Source of the DNA: Paenibacillus sp. FSL R5-0623
GTDB taxonomy: Bacteria; Bacillota; Bacilli; Paenibacillales; Paenibacillaceae
Length of the DNA stretch: 64,000 nt
Reading direction: 5' to 3'
Assembly: GCF_037974265.1 (NCBI RefSeq)
Contig: NZ_CP150233.1
Location: 1,364,001-1,428,000, forward strand
Below the pieces are notes generated by a model that worked only from the letters and a program-made list of their open reading frames with translations, did not search any database and had not been told where the DNA came from. Shown piece by piece: positions 7,973 through 16,795 of this stretch; the first letter of the stretch is position 1, and each line of letters opens with the position of its first letter. The translations under genes and the position numbers were made by a program.

Positions 7973-8641
7973 ATGTCTGTACTTAAAGATGAAGTAGGTC
8001 CTAACAAAATGGCTTTTACGCTGAAAGATGGCGGCACTTCATTTCAATTCCCGGTGAACCCGGAAGAGGTGAGTATTTCCAGGTCCAAAGGGTATGAAAC
8101 GATTAATATGCTGGAGCATGGCGAGTTTGATTTTGCGCAAGGCGAGAAGGTGAAGGAGATCACCTTCTCTTCTTTTTTTCCAAAAGAGTATGATGCCTTC
8201 TATTGCATGGACAAAGAAGATTTTCCAGATCCGAGAGTAGCGATGAATATGCTGAATACGTTTCTGGTATCGAAAAAGCCGCTGCGTTTCATCATTTCAG
8301 AGACGGGCGTGAACGTGCCTGTTTTTATTGTTTCGCTTAATTCGAGCTTTCGTGGGGGGGAGACAGGGGATATTTATTTCGACCTGACCCTACGCACATG
8401 GCGGGATTCCAAGGTGGAAAAGGTGGGCTCTGCGGCATCCGGGAGCAAGTCAGGTTCTCGTACCGATTTGAAAAAAACCAGCAAGACCTACACTGTCAAA
8501 TCTGGTGACTCCCTGTCCAAAATAGCAAAGCTGGAGCTGGGCAGCAGTTCCAAATGGAACGAGATCTATAAGCTTAACGCAAAGATCATCGGGAGTGATC
8601 CGAACCGGATCAAGCCCGGACAAAAGCTGGTGATGCCATGA
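7973..8641 (+). CDS. xkdP: LysM-domain baseplate/tail protein (module 1)
   Basis: A 222-residue XkdP-type protein. The N-terminal domain (residues 1-150; FPVNPEEVSISRSKGYETIN) resembles a contractile-phage baseplate-tube adaptor, and the C-terminal LysM module (about 165-222; YTVKSGDSLSKIAK to IKPGQKLVMP) binds glycan or docks on the tube-baseplate junction. In PBSX it links tube end and hub. The stop overlaps the next start (ATGA). AAAGGAGG precedes the ATG. Confidence 0.9.
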   Translation: MSVLKDEVGPNKMAFTLKDGGTSFQFPVNPEEVSISRSKGYETINMLEHGEFDFAQGEKVKEITFSSFFPKEYDAFYCMDKEDFPDPRVAMNMLNTFLVSKKPLRFIISETGVNVPVFIVSLNSSFRGGETGDIYFDLTLRTWRDSKVEKVGSAASGSKSGSRTDLKKTSKTYTVKSGDSLSKIAKLELGSSSKWNEIYKLNAKIIGSDPNRIKPGQKLVMP

Positions 8642-9624
8642 CCTACAAAGTCATTGTCGACGACAAATACGACATCACCAAGCTGGTGGAGACGATCACG
8701 CTGAAGGACTCGCTGGACCAGATTGCCTATCAGGCGAACATCCGGCTGGCGGTGTCTGCATCTTCCGGTCTGCCTTCAATCTCACCGGGTATGGCGGTGC
8801 GGATTAGCGGGATTCCTTTTGGCGAAAAATCCATGGTTCATCTGTTGCATCCTGCGGTCATCTGGGAGGTGGAAAGTTCGAACAGCGGCACCAAGCGGTT
8901 GTCTCTCACGGTGTACGACCGGATGATATATCTGGAAAAATCAGAGGACGAGTTCCTATTGCCGAAAGATCAGACGGCTACACAGCGACTTAAAACCTAC
9001 GCCAAAGAGTGGAAGATTCCATACGCTACGCTGCCGGATACCAAGACAAAGCTGGGAAAAGCCGTGTATCGTTCACAGACTATTTTTTCGATGATGTTTT
9101 CCGATCTGAAGGAAACGGCCAAGTCTGGTGGGGAGATGTATCATCCACGAATGACACCCGGAGGGTTGCAGCTCTTCCAGGTGGGAAGTAATGCGAAAGT
9201 GTATGAGCTGGATCGACTGATTGATCTGACCCAGATGCGCACGCTCGAAGGGGCGGTCACCAAGGTGAAAGTGATGGCAGCGTCGGAGTCTACCAGCGGC
9301 AAGGAAGTCCCATCCAAAGTGCTCGCGATTGAGCAGAATGGTGTGGAAGAACTGGGCACTTTGCAAAAGCTGATCGAGGACGATCAGGTGAAATCGACAA
9401 CCGCGGCGAAGAAACTGGCGAAAAGTCATCTGACGGGGATTCAGGAGACCTTTACGATATCCGCACCGGATATCAATACGATTCGCGCCGGGGACGCCGT
9501 GCTGCTCAAAGGGCTGAAACTGATCGTCATGTCGGTCAGCCGTGATCTGTCTGCCGGACCAGGAACGATGACGTTAGAGCTGGGGACGGCTGAGCTGGTG
9601 AAAAGGAGGTATTATCTTGAATAA
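8638..9624 (+). CDS. xkdQ: Baseplate hub protein (module 1)
   Basis: This 328-residue XkdQ-type protein corresponds to the gp27-like hub (late control gene D-like) that joins tube to spike. It starts MTYKVIVDDKYDITKLVETI, and has the family features: a short beta-rich N-terminal half with YDRMIYLEKSEDE, and a C-terminal TISAPDINTIRAGDAVLLKG segment. It overlaps xkdP by 4 nt and the next gene by 8 nt, so translation is probably coupled. The paralogue at 20100 has the same layout. Confidence 0.88.
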   Translation: MTYKVIVDDKYDITKLVETITLKDSLDQIAYQANIRLAVSASSGLPSISPGMAVRISGIPFGEKSMVHLLHPAVIWEVESSNSGTKRLSLTVYDRMIYLEKSEDEFLLPKDQTATQRLKTYAKEWKIPYATLPDTKTKLGKAVYRSQTIFSMMFSDLKETAKSGGEMYHPRMTPGGLQLFQVGSNAKVYELDRLIDLTQMRTLEGAVTKVKVMAASESTSGKEVPSKVLAIEQNGVEELGTLQKLIEDDQVKSTTAAKKLAKSHLTGIQETFTISAPDINTIRAGDAVLLKGLKLIVMSVSRDLSAGPGTMTLELGTAELVKRRYYLE

Positions 9625-10027
9625 AGATGATCCGTATGGGCATTTTGCCGACGTCATGCGGGGCGCGATGAGTACACATTCCCGTCAGGCCGTGAGTGGT
9701 CTGGGAGCGGTGCTGGGTACGATGACCTCATCCGGCGTGAAGCTGGATGATTTCAAGCACGAAGTGCAGGATTATCTCGTAGCCGAGCTGCCGGGCACGC
9801 TTGGACTACCGGAGCGCGAGGCTGCTGGCGCGATTTCCGGTATACCTGACGTGGCAAACGGCGGAACGACGGGCACGGGACGGTTTCTTTTGCAAGAAGA
9901 GGAAGTGGAAGAAGCGGTGTGGTCTCTTGGTAAGGGATTAAAAGTGGGAGATCGCGTACTGGCGATGCGAGTGAATGGCGGCAATGACATTGTGGTGTTG
10001 TGTAAGGTGGTGAGTGCGAATGCCTAG
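9617..10027 (+). CDS. xkdR: XkdR/DUF2577 baseplate protein (module 1)
   Basis: The 136-residue product carries the XkdR (DUF2577) pattern with a C-terminal GDRVLAMRVNGGNDIVVLCKV beta-barrel end, thought to be an OB-fold spike component. The start is TTG 9617, supported by AAAAGGAGG 9-10 nt upstream. The module 2 counterpart (21117) is only 85 residues, so this one has an insertion of about 50 residues between the N-terminal helix and the barrel. Confidence 0.82.
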   Translation: MNKDDPYGHFADVMRGAMSTHSRQAVSGLGAVLGTMTSSGVKLDDFKHEVQDYLVAELPGTLGLPEREAAGAISGIPDVANGGTTGTGRFLLQEEEVEEAVWSLGKGLKVGDRVLAMRVNGGNDIVVLCKVVSANA

Positions 10028-10475
10028 TCTGTTCCCGGAAACGGGTGTGGTATGGGGAGATGAGGAGGATCTGTCGGGGGCGGTTTCGGAAGAGGTACGC
10101 TTTGGACGGAGCTGGCGATTCGATTACGATGCAGGAGATTTTGTGCTGACCCCAAGTGGCAAAGTGGCTGCGGCGGATGCACATGAAGCCTGGGTGCAGT
10201 GGTGCATTAAGGCCGTGAAAACGCCACGGTACAGACATGTGATTTACTCCCGGAACTATGGTTCGGAGCTGGAAGATCTGGTGGGTCAGGGCGACAGCCG
10301 GGGCGTGATGGAAAGTGAGATTACCCGGATGGTGACGGAAACGTTGCTGGCTGATCCACGCACGGAATCGGTAGACCAGTTTACGTTTGATTGGAATCGG
10401 GAGCAGTGCATGTTCTCGTGCCGGGTGGCGAGTGTGCAGGAAGAGATGTTTATTCTGGAAAGTGAGGTGATCTGA
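10020..10475 (+). CDS. xkdS: XkdS/DUF2634 baseplate wedge protein, gp25-like (module 1)
   Basis: A 151-residue XkdS-family protein, equivalent to the gp25-like wedge component that initiates sheath assembly. Recognisable motifs are W-I/C-KAV-T-R-Y-HVIYSRNYGSELEDL and a C-terminal FSCRVASVQEEMFILESEV. ATG 10020 overlaps the previous gene by 8 nt; a GTG at 10014 is possible. It is followed after 4 nt by the baseplate J gene, the normal order. Confidence 0.87.
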   Translation: MPSLFPETGVVWGDEEDLSGAVSEEVRFGRSWRFDYDAGDFVLTPSGKVAAADAHEAWVQWCIKAVKTPRYRHVIYSRNYGSELEDLVGQGDSRGVMESEITRMVTETLLADPRTESVDQFTFDWNREQCMFSCRVASVQEEMFILESEVI

Positions 10476-10479
10476 CGGG

Positions 10480-11619
10480 ATGGCTGAGATTCCGCGTTAT
10501 TTGGAGGACCAGACGGAGGAACAGATTATGCAGCGCATGCTGGATCGTCTGCCCGCGGATCTGGATAAGTCGGAGGGTTCGTTCCTGTGGGATGCGGAGG
10601 CTCCGGTTGCGTTTATGCTGTCTGAGGCGGCATTGTGGGCTCAGGAATTACTGCGGCGCGGGTTTGCAAGTACGGCTGCAAGCAGTGATCCGAATTTTCG
10701 TTCGGAAGAGCTGGATCTGCGGGCAGGAGAGCACGGCATTACTCGGCGGGCTGCGGTGGCGGCACAAGGTGCGGTGAGGTTTACGGGTACGCCGGGGAAA
10801 GTGGTACCTGCGGGAACGGTCGTAGCTACACTCGCGGATGAAGTATCTGCTGAAGCTTCGCTCGAATATGAAACGGTGGGGCGTTTGGAACTGGATGTAG
10901 AAGGCTCCGGGGTGGTAGGTGTGCGAGCGCTTGTTGCCGGAAAAGAAAGCAATGTGCCTGCTGGCACGGTAACTGTGCTGTCTACACCTGTAAGTGGCGT
11001 GACCTCTGTCACGAATGTTGATGTGATTAAAGGCGGCGCAGATATTGAGGCCGATACGGCACTGCTGGAACGCTTTTATGCCAAAGTCCGCAACCAAGGA
11101 ACAAGCGGTAACAAATCGCAATATGTGCAATGGGCCAGTGAAGTACCGGGTGTTGGTGCAACACGTGTTATTCCGTTATGGCAGGGGCCAGGCACGGTGG
11201 GATTGTATCTGCTGGACACAGACAAACGTGCTGCGGGTACCGATCTGGTAGCGGCCGTGCAGAAGTACGTTGACCCAACGCAGGATGGACAGGGTGAAGG
11301 CGTTGCCCCGGCGGGGCCGGTGGTATCCGTGATGCCAGCCGTGGAAGTGCCGATGAACATTCAGGTGAAGCTGACGCTGGCAAGTGATGCGACGTTGGCC
11401 GATGTACGAGCATTGATCGAACGCGGGGTGACCGCGTACTTGAAACAGTTGGCTTTTGCCGATCCACTCGTTCGTTACACCCGCATTGCCGCGATCCTGC
11501 TGGACATTCCGCCCATTATCGACTATTCGGAGCTTACCGTGAACGGTGTGAGTGACCAGAATATCGAGATGACCGCTAGTCAGGTGGCCGTGCTGGGGAC
11601 GGTGGAAGTTCATGAGTAG
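10480..11619 (+). CDS. xkdT: Baseplate J-like protein (module 1)
   Basis: At 379 residues this is an XkdT-type baseplate J/gp6 wedge protein, which forms the ring that triggers sheath contraction. It has the N-terminal ITQRMLDRLPADLDKSEGS-like element (seen as MQRMLDRLPADLDKSEGSF), a mid-region GTSGNKSQYVQWA and PLWQGPGTVGLYL, and a well conserved C-terminus (YVDPTQDGQGEGVAP, DIPPIIDYSELTVNG). Its C-terminal half is very close to the module 2 copy at 21777, which indicates common ancestry of the two modules. Confidence 0.93.
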   Translation: MAEIPRYLEDQTEEQIMQRMLDRLPADLDKSEGSFLWDAEAPVAFMLSEAALWAQELLRRGFASTAASSDPNFRSEELDLRAGEHGITRRAAVAAQGAVRFTGTPGKVVPAGTVVATLADEVSAEASLEYETVGRLELDVEGSGVVGVRALVAGKESNVPAGTVTVLSTPVSGVTSVTNVDVIKGGADIEADTALLERFYAKVRNQGTSGNKSQYVQWASEVPGVGATRVIPLWQGPGTVGLYLLDTDKRAAGTDLVAAVQKYVDPTQDGQGEGVAPAGPVVSVMPAVEVPMNIQVKLTLASDATLADVRALIERGVTAYLKQLAFADPLVRYTRIAAILLDIPPIIDYSELTVNGVSDQNIEMTASQVAVLGTVEVHE

Positions 11620-11756
11620 TGTTGGGCAGATGGTGGATGAGGAAGTAGTTTTGGAGTGCGGAGACCAAGGAAGATTGGGAGAAGTACGCCGATCTGAGTT
11701 GAAGCTGGTAAGCGAGACGCTCCATGTTGATGTGCAAGGAAGGGAGGGGACAGGGC

Positions 11757-12347
11757 ATGAGTGCTCCTTCTATTGTAGATGTTGGACTGACGAGTGAGAG
11801 AGGGCGGGAGCTGTTCTCGTATTTGCCAAGGTATTACGAGACTTCGCGTGTCATGCAGGCCGATATGCAGGCAAAAGGCAGCGAAATGGATCTGCTGTAC
11901 CAGGCGCTGGATGAGACGTTGGAGCAGTTTTTTGTCCGTACAGCGACATGGGGGCTGGACTTCTGGGAGCAGGAGCTTGGCATTGAGACGGATCGTCTCA
12001 AACCTGTGGAACAGAGGCGTGCCGTAGTGGAGTCGAAGCTGCGTGGTGCCGGGAAGTTCTCTGGCAGGCTAGTTGCGAATGTGGCTGAGGCGTATGCCGG
12101 GGGCAAGGTGGATGTAACTTTTCAGCCGGAAGCGTGGAGTTTTACGGTGAGCTTTGTGGATACGATGGGCATCCCGCCCAATATCGATGATCTCAAACGG
12201 GCGATTGAAGAATTGAAACCGGCCCATATGGCCGTGGAATATGAGTATCGCTATCTGGTCTGGGACGATCTGGACAAGAAGCAGAAAACATGGGATGAAC
12301 TGGACGCCGCGTCCTTGACGTGGAATGAACTGGAGGTGTGGGCGTAA
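11757..12347 (+). CDS. xkdU: XkdU/DUF2313 (YmfQ-like) baseplate protein (module 1)
   Basis: The 196-residue product has the YmfQ/XkdU signatures: LFSYLPRYYETSRVMQA near the N-terminus, TATWGLDFWEQELGI, and the hallmark GIPPNIDDLKRAIEELKPAH. It attaches the fibre to the wedge. ATG 11757 has GGGAGGGGACAGG upstream. The 137 nt between xkdT and this start hold a 61-codon frame (11612-11797) with no recognisable content; I treat it as non-coding. In module 2 these genes overlap by 4 nt, so module 1 has gained sequence here. Confidence 0.87.
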   Translation: MSAPSIVDVGLTSERGRELFSYLPRYYETSRVMQADMQAKGSEMDLLYQALDETLEQFFVRTATWGLDFWEQELGIETDRLKPVEQRRAVVESKLRGAGKFSGRLVANVAEAYAGGKVDVTFQPEAWSFTVSFVDTMGIPPNIDDLKRAIEELKPAHMAVEYEYRYLVWDDLDKKQKTWDELDAASLTWNELEVWA

Positions 12348-13261
12348 TGCCACAGGAAACAGATCGGTTGAAGTTACCTCTTCCTTTGGGGAACGAGACT
12401 GTAAACCGGGAGAGTATTAACGAAATTTTTGAGAAGATTGACGCAGGTGTTGCAACGCAAGCTGATTTGGATGTGCTTCGTGAAGCGGTGAGTCAGATGG
12501 ATATTCCCGATGCGTCTTTGACGCAGAAAGGAAAGGTGCAGTTGTCGAGCAAGACGGACGGCACGTCAGAGACGGTGGCGGCAACGGAGAAGGCAGTAAA
12601 AGCGGCAGTGGACGGTGCCATTCCAAGACTGATCCCAGATACCCGTGGGGTAGCTACAAAGCCGAGCGACTACACTAAAAACATTGCATACTCATTTAAA
12701 TCGGGTTCAACGATTGGCTTACCCTCCGAACTCTATGTCGTATTACATGGATTAAAGGGCTGGAATGATGATAGCGGAGGTGTGACTCACGAATATGCAT
12801 CCGGCGGAACGACAGGAGGAATGTACCATCGTACTGGTACGACTTCTAACGATACCTGGGGACCGTGGATGCAGATTGTTGATCAAGCTGTACCATGGCA
12901 AAAGCGGAAGTTGACTGAAGACAATGGTTTTTCGATCAATGTCAGTAATGGCAACGCCAATAATTTAATTGCCGCAGGGTTCTATGTTGGTGAGAATATT
13001 ACAAATGCACCAACATCCGCGAGTGGTGCATGGTGGTACATTGAAGTACAGGCAATGGCCTCTGATAGTTGGGTTATTCAAAAAGCATATGATTTATTTA
13101 GTGCAGGATCATTCAGAATGCGAATTAAAAGTAATGGAACTTGGACTGCATGGTCACAAGACCTTTTTCAATCTGTCCTTGATGCTAAGAACAGGCATAT
13201 TATTTCATCTGCTGCACCTTCTGGCGGAAACGATGGCGACATCTGGTATCAATACTCATGA
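12347..13261 (+). CDS. Tail fibre protein (module 1)
   Basis: This 304-residue protein follows xkdU with a TAATG overlap. Residues about 50-90 match a phage tail-fibre repeat (LTQKGKVQLSSKTDGTSETVA), and the middle contains two knob-like units (GGMYHRTG-TSNDTWGPW, then SAGSFRMRIKSNGTWTAW), typical of collagen-free fibre tips. The last residues GGNDGDIWYQYS are a common fibre end. It is likely a receptor-binding protein that selects the target cell. Codon use from about 12650 becomes more AT-rich than the baseplate genes, as expected for a modular, exchanged tip. Confidence 0.8.
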   Translation: MPQETDRLKLPLPLGNETVNRESINEIFEKIDAGVATQADLDVLREAVSQMDIPDASLTQKGKVQLSSKTDGTSETVAATEKAVKAAVDGAIPRLIPDTRGVATKPSDYTKNIAYSFKSGSTIGLPSELYVVLHGLKGWNDDSGGVTHEYASGGTTGGMYHRTGTTSNDTWGPWMQIVDQAVPWQKRKLTEDNGFSINVSNGNANNLIAAGFYVGENITNAPTSASGAWWYIEVQAMASDSWVIQKAYDLFSAGSFRMRIKSNGTWTAWSQDLFQSVLDAKNRHIISSAAPSGGNDGDIWYQYS

Positions 13262-13282
13262 TAAAGGGGAGGAGAATAACGC

Positions 13283-13870
13283 ATGGCTTTAGGCGCTAAG
13301 GTGGGTGGCACGTGGAAAATGCCCAATAGAGTGTCCGTCAAGGTTTCGGGGACTTGGCGGGGTGTCCAACAAATTTATACAAGAGTCGGGGGAGTATGGC
13401 GCCCCATATGGTCCACTGTACAGACTATGCGGAAAGGTTCCGTATGGGGCAGCAATTCATATGTGGCCAAACAATCGGACCATGTAGAATGTTACGCGTA
13501 CAACCCAAGCACAGGCGGCGGTGAGGCGGCCGTAGTGACAAGCACACCAGTGGATCTGACCAACGTAACTAACGTTGTATTTGATTTTGCATTGGAAGGT
13601 TCATCCCACATCCAATCAGATGGGATTTTCATAGCGTCAACGGACCAAATGGGAGGCGGCGGTACATATAACGCCCGAACATATCGGGGTTCACTGACGA
13701 CAAGGACCACAATCAGCTTGAGTGTTTCCAACCTGTCCGGGTCCTACTATTTGCGGGCGCACGCTTCAAACAACAGCGGCGTAGCCACATGGAAATGCGT
13801 CCGCCTTTACCGGATCTTGCTGGATAACAAAGAGATTTGGAACGCCAGTGTGGGCGGTTCTTACTCTTAA
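13283..13870 (+). CDS. Fibre-associated or receptor-binding protein (module 1), unknown family
   Basis: The 195-residue product sits directly downstream of the fibre gene. Its first 50 residues contain four repeats of a V-GTW/VGGVW type (KVGGTWKM, KVSGTWRG, RVGGVWRPI), a pattern of short beta hairpins seen in small tail-associated proteins. The remainder looks like one beta-sandwich domain (VVFDFALEGSS to WKCVRLYRILL), compatible with carbohydrate binding. GGGGAGGAG precedes ATG 13283. Role inferred from position; no exact family is recognised. Confidence 0.6.
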   Translation: MALGAKVGGTWKMPNRVSVKVSGTWRGVQQIYTRVGGVWRPIWSTVQTMRKGSVWGSNSYVAKQSDHVECYAYNPSTGGGEAAVVTSTPVDLTNVTNVVFDFALEGSSHIQSDGIFIASTDQMGGGGTYNARTYRGSLTTRTTISLSVSNLSGSYYLRAHASNNSGVATWKCVRLYRILLDNKEIWNASVGGSYS

Positions 13871-13885
13871 TAAGGAGGCATGATC

Positions 13886-14039
13886 ATGTGCCCAAGACGG
13901 AGAAGTAAAGTCAGCGACGAGTTAACATACACCGGTATTAATTGTAGATGATGAAAACGGGGGTGGCGCCAATTACGTCTTTCATATGGCATGTGAACTT
14001 ACATTTAAAGCCGTTAGTCTGGATATCGAATCTTGGTAG
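13886..14039 (+). pseudogene. Frameshifted gene remnant between the modules
   Basis: AAGGAGG precedes an ATG at 13886, but the frame stops after 21 codons (MCPRRRSKVSDELTY...). A second frame then reads as protein for about 35 codons (PVLIVDDENGGGANYVFHMA, LTFKAVSLDIESW) to a TAG at 14037-14039. Together this looks like one small gene broken by a frameshift, at the end of module 1. The family is not recognised. Confidence 0.4.
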
Positions 14040-14090
14040 ATAGGAAAAACTTAACTAATCTCAATCTCACCAATAAAAAGGAGGTGAACC

Positions 14091-14510
14091 ATGACAACAA
14101 ACCAATTAACCGACTCTATCGCTACAACACTCATGCAGCACTTTCCGAACATCCCGATCCTCCCGCAAACGGGCACTAGTTCCACCCCGGGCATCTCCTA
14201 CCGCCTGCTGTCCGCCCAACTTACCCGGGAACGTAGCGATCGCTTCGTGCAATCTCACGCTTTCGAAATCCGCTGGCTTGATGCAGACAATATCCCGGCA
14301 ACTCTGCCGGATGAACTGTTTGAAGCATTGGAAACTATCGACGTGGAGGCCACACCCTATCGGGCAACAGAACTTCGTTGGGAGACGGAGAATTCTACAC
14401 CGCGAATGCTGGTGTACTATACCATGCGAACCACCAAAGTGTCGGAGTCCGCCGCTACCATGCGACAATTGGAACAGCGACCTACTGCACTTAAAGCTAC
14501 GAGAGAATAA
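14091..14510 (+). CDS. Phage tail terminator protein (module 2)
   Basis: This 139-residue protein is the first gene of module 2 and has the layout of single-domain tail terminators: an N-terminal helix (LTDSIATTLMQHFPNI), a beta strand pair with GISYRLLSAQLTRERSDRF, and a C-terminal ML-VYYTMRTTKV strand. Terminators form a hexameric ring on top of the tube. AAAAGGAGGTGAACC precedes the ATG. The counterpart in module 1 (2000) has two such domains. Confidence 0.65.
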   Translation: MTTNQLTDSIATTLMQHFPNIPILPQTGTSSTPGISYRLLSAQLTRERSDRFVQSHAFEIRWLDADNIPATLPDELFEALETIDVEATPYRATELRWETENSTPRMLVYYTMRTTKVSESAATMRQLEQRPTALKATRE

Positions 14511-14607
14511 CGATATGAATTCAATGCAACGATGGTTGTTCTGCCGTTGTAGTGGCTAGTGTAACTAATCTTTAATTGAACTTAATTAACCAGATGAGGG
14601 GATCAGT

Positions 14608-14844
14608 ATGAAAGGAATAGGAGGCGCATTGGCAATGTTTACGAAAAAGGAACCGGATCCTAAAAATCCGGAAGCTCAACAGAAAAACAATCCAAAATAC
14701 AGCAAAGCACAGTTCGCCGAATCCCGGCAACTTAGCTGGATCGAGAAAGATATTTTGGCAGCAGTTCTGATGGAACAACAAACATACACATTGGAAGAAG
14801 CACAGCAACACATCCAACAATTTATGAATGGGGAGGCACAATAA
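14608..14844 (+). CDS. YqzN/YkzM-type small phage protein (module 2)
   Basis: The 78-residue product has a charged, Pro-rich N-terminal stretch and then the family core: KYSKAQFAESRQLSWIEKDI and TYTLEEAQQHIQQFMNGE. This is closer to Bacillus YkzM than the module 1 copy. It overlaps the sheath start by one base. Function unknown. Confidence 0.72.
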   Translation: MKGIGGALAMFTKKEPDPKNPEAQQKNNPKYSKAQFAESRQLSWIEKDILAAVLMEQQTYTLEEAQQHIQQFMNGEAQ

Positions 14845-16160
14845 TGGCTGGAGGAACATGGACGACACAAAATAAGGTACGCCCCGGCGTATATATGAAT
14901 TTTGCATCAGAGGGCACATTGCCGGGTACGGTAGGAGAGCGAGGAACGGTGGCTTTGGCATTGCCATTGTCATGGGGACAAGCTGGCACCATCTTGACCG
15001 TACAAGCAGGTGAAGATGTACAAGCCAAATTGGGCTATGACTGGACAGCACCTCAATTACTGCTGATTCGTGAAGCTTTGAAACGTGCGCAAACATTGCT
15101 TCTGTACCGACTCAAGGCAGGGACCCAGGCCAAGGCAACCTTGGACAAATTGACAGTGACAGCCCAACATGGTGGTGTGCGTGGTAATGATCTGGCTGTT
15201 GTAATCTCAGCAAATATCAATGACCCGGAACAATTGGATGTCTCCACGTTGCTTGCGGGTAAAGAAGTGGACAAACAAACTTCATCCACGATCGAAGCTC
15301 TGGAATCCAACGCATACGTCACATTTACTGGTGAAGGTGCACTCACAGCTACAGCATCACTTCCACTAACAGGTGGCTTGGACGGTACAGCAACGAACCA
15401 AGAGCATGCTGATTTCCTGACCAAGCTGGAAGTACTGGATTTTAACACGGTTGGTCTGATTTCAGACGATGCCACACTCAAGTCAGTCTACACAGCTTAC
15501 ATCAAGCGTTTGCGTGATACCGAAGGCAAGAAGGTGCAACTGGTTCTGTCCGATTATCCGGCAGCAGACCATGAAGGTATTATCAGTGTCAAAAATGGTG
15601 TTGTGCTCGCAGACGGTACCGTTCTTACGCCAAAACAAACCGTAGCTTGGACTGCGGGCGCAACAGCGGGAGCTAACCTGAATGAATCCCTGACGTTCCG
15701 TGCGTATGACGATGCCGTGGATGTGAATGGCAGATTGACACATAGCGAGACAGAAGCAGCATTGCGTAATGGCGAGTTTGTCTTTACCCCGAGCAGCAAC
15801 CGGGCGGTGGTGGAGCAGGATGTAAATACGTTCCGTTCGGTGACACCGGATAAGGCACGTCATTTTGCCAAAAACCGTGTTGTCCGTGTTCTCGATGGCA
15901 TTGCTAATGATATGAAACGGATCTTTGAGTCCTACTACATCGGCAAAGTGAACAATAACGAAGATGGGCGCAGCCTGTTCCGTTCCCAATGTGTCACTTA
16001 TCTGAAGCAACTTCAGGATATTGGGGCCATTCAAAATTTTGATTCCAAAACAGATATCACTGTTGCTCCGAGTAATGAAACTGACAGTATTCTGATCGAG
16101 ATTCAAGTTCAACCTGTGGATTCCGTTGAAAAAGTATATATGAAAGTGAAGGTGGTTTAA
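14844..16160 (+). CDS. xkdK: Contractile tail sheath protein (module 2)
   Basis: At 438 residues this is close to the length of PBSX XkdK. It opens MAGGTWTTQNKVRPGVYMNF and ends with the conserved core (RVLDGIANDMKRIFESYYI, GKVNNNEDGR). It differs from the module 1 sheath in most central residues, so the two sheaths would probably not co-assemble freely. The tube gene follows after one base, which fits stoichiometric co-expression. Confidence 0.93.
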   Translation: MAGGTWTTQNKVRPGVYMNFASEGTLPGTVGERGTVALALPLSWGQAGTILTVQAGEDVQAKLGYDWTAPQLLLIREALKRAQTLLLYRLKAGTQAKATLDKLTVTAQHGGVRGNDLAVVISANINDPEQLDVSTLLAGKEVDKQTSSTIEALESNAYVTFTGEGALTATASLPLTGGLDGTATNQEHADFLTKLEVLDFNTVGLISDDATLKSVYTAYIKRLRDTEGKKVQLVLSDYPAADHEGIISVKNGVVLADGTVLTPKQTVAWTAGATAGANLNESLTFRAYDDAVDVNGRLTHSETEAALRNGEFVFTPSSNRAVVEQDVNTFRSVTPDKARHFAKNRVVRVLDGIANDMKRIFESYYIGKVNNNEDGRSLFRSQCVTYLKQLQDIGAIQNFDSKTDITVAPSNETDSILIEIQVQPVDSVEKVYMKVKVV

Positions 16161-16161
16161 G

Positions 16162-16620
16162 ATGGCATTTTTGAAAGCAAGCGACACGATCTCCGGTCAG
16201 GAAGGCCGCGCATACGCAACGATTAACGGACAGACGGAAGAAATGTTCTACGTGAAGACGCTGGAAGCAACGGTGGAGAAACAAAAAGCAGAGGTCAAAA
16301 CCTTGGGCCGCCGCGGTGTACAGCACAAAGCAACCGGTTGGTCTGGTTCGGGTTCCATGACGATCTTTTATACCACATCCCGTTTCCGCGAGCTGATGCT
16401 CCAGTACATGCAGAATGGTGTGGACACGTACTTCGACATTGAAGTGACCAACGAAGATCCTTCCTCTACAATTGGCAAACAGACGGTAACTCTCAAAGGC
16501 GTCAACCTCGACAGTGTGATCATGGCATCTCTGGATACCGAGGCCGAGGCGTTGGAGGAAGAAGTGAGCTTTACCTTTGAAGATGTCGATATGCCTGTAT
16601 CGTTCAATTTGCCGAAGTAA
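16162..16620 (+). CDS. xkdM: Tail tube protein (module 2)
   Basis: The 152-residue XkdM-type tube protein contains GQEGRAYATINGQTEEMFYV near the start, GRRGVQHKATGWSGSGSMTI in the middle and a C-terminal FEDVDMPVSF. It is only weakly similar to the module 1 tube beyond the shared fold pattern. GGTGGTTTAAG precedes the ATG. The 175 nt after it contain a GC-rich hairpin (CGCCGC ... GCGGCG near 16750-16766) before the chaperone gene, a possible expression step-down. Confidence 0.9.
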   Translation: MAFLKASDTISGQEGRAYATINGQTEEMFYVKTLEATVEKQKAEVKTLGRRGVQHKATGWSGSGSMTIFYTTSRFRELMLQYMQNGVDTYFDIEVTNEDPSSTIGKQTVTLKGVNLDSVIMASLDTEAEALEEEVSFTFEDVDMPVSFNLPK

Positions 16621-16795
16621 TGTAGCCCGCCTGGAAAGTATAGTGATTTGAGATTTATAAAGAGTATAAATTTACAGCGGGTTTGTAAAAGAAACCTGTT
16701 CAACTTGCCTGTGTTACGGGCTATTTGGCGTGTCAAAATACTGTTCTTCGCCGCTTCGTGCGGCGGGGGACCTAACTTTAGAGGAGGAACAATAC

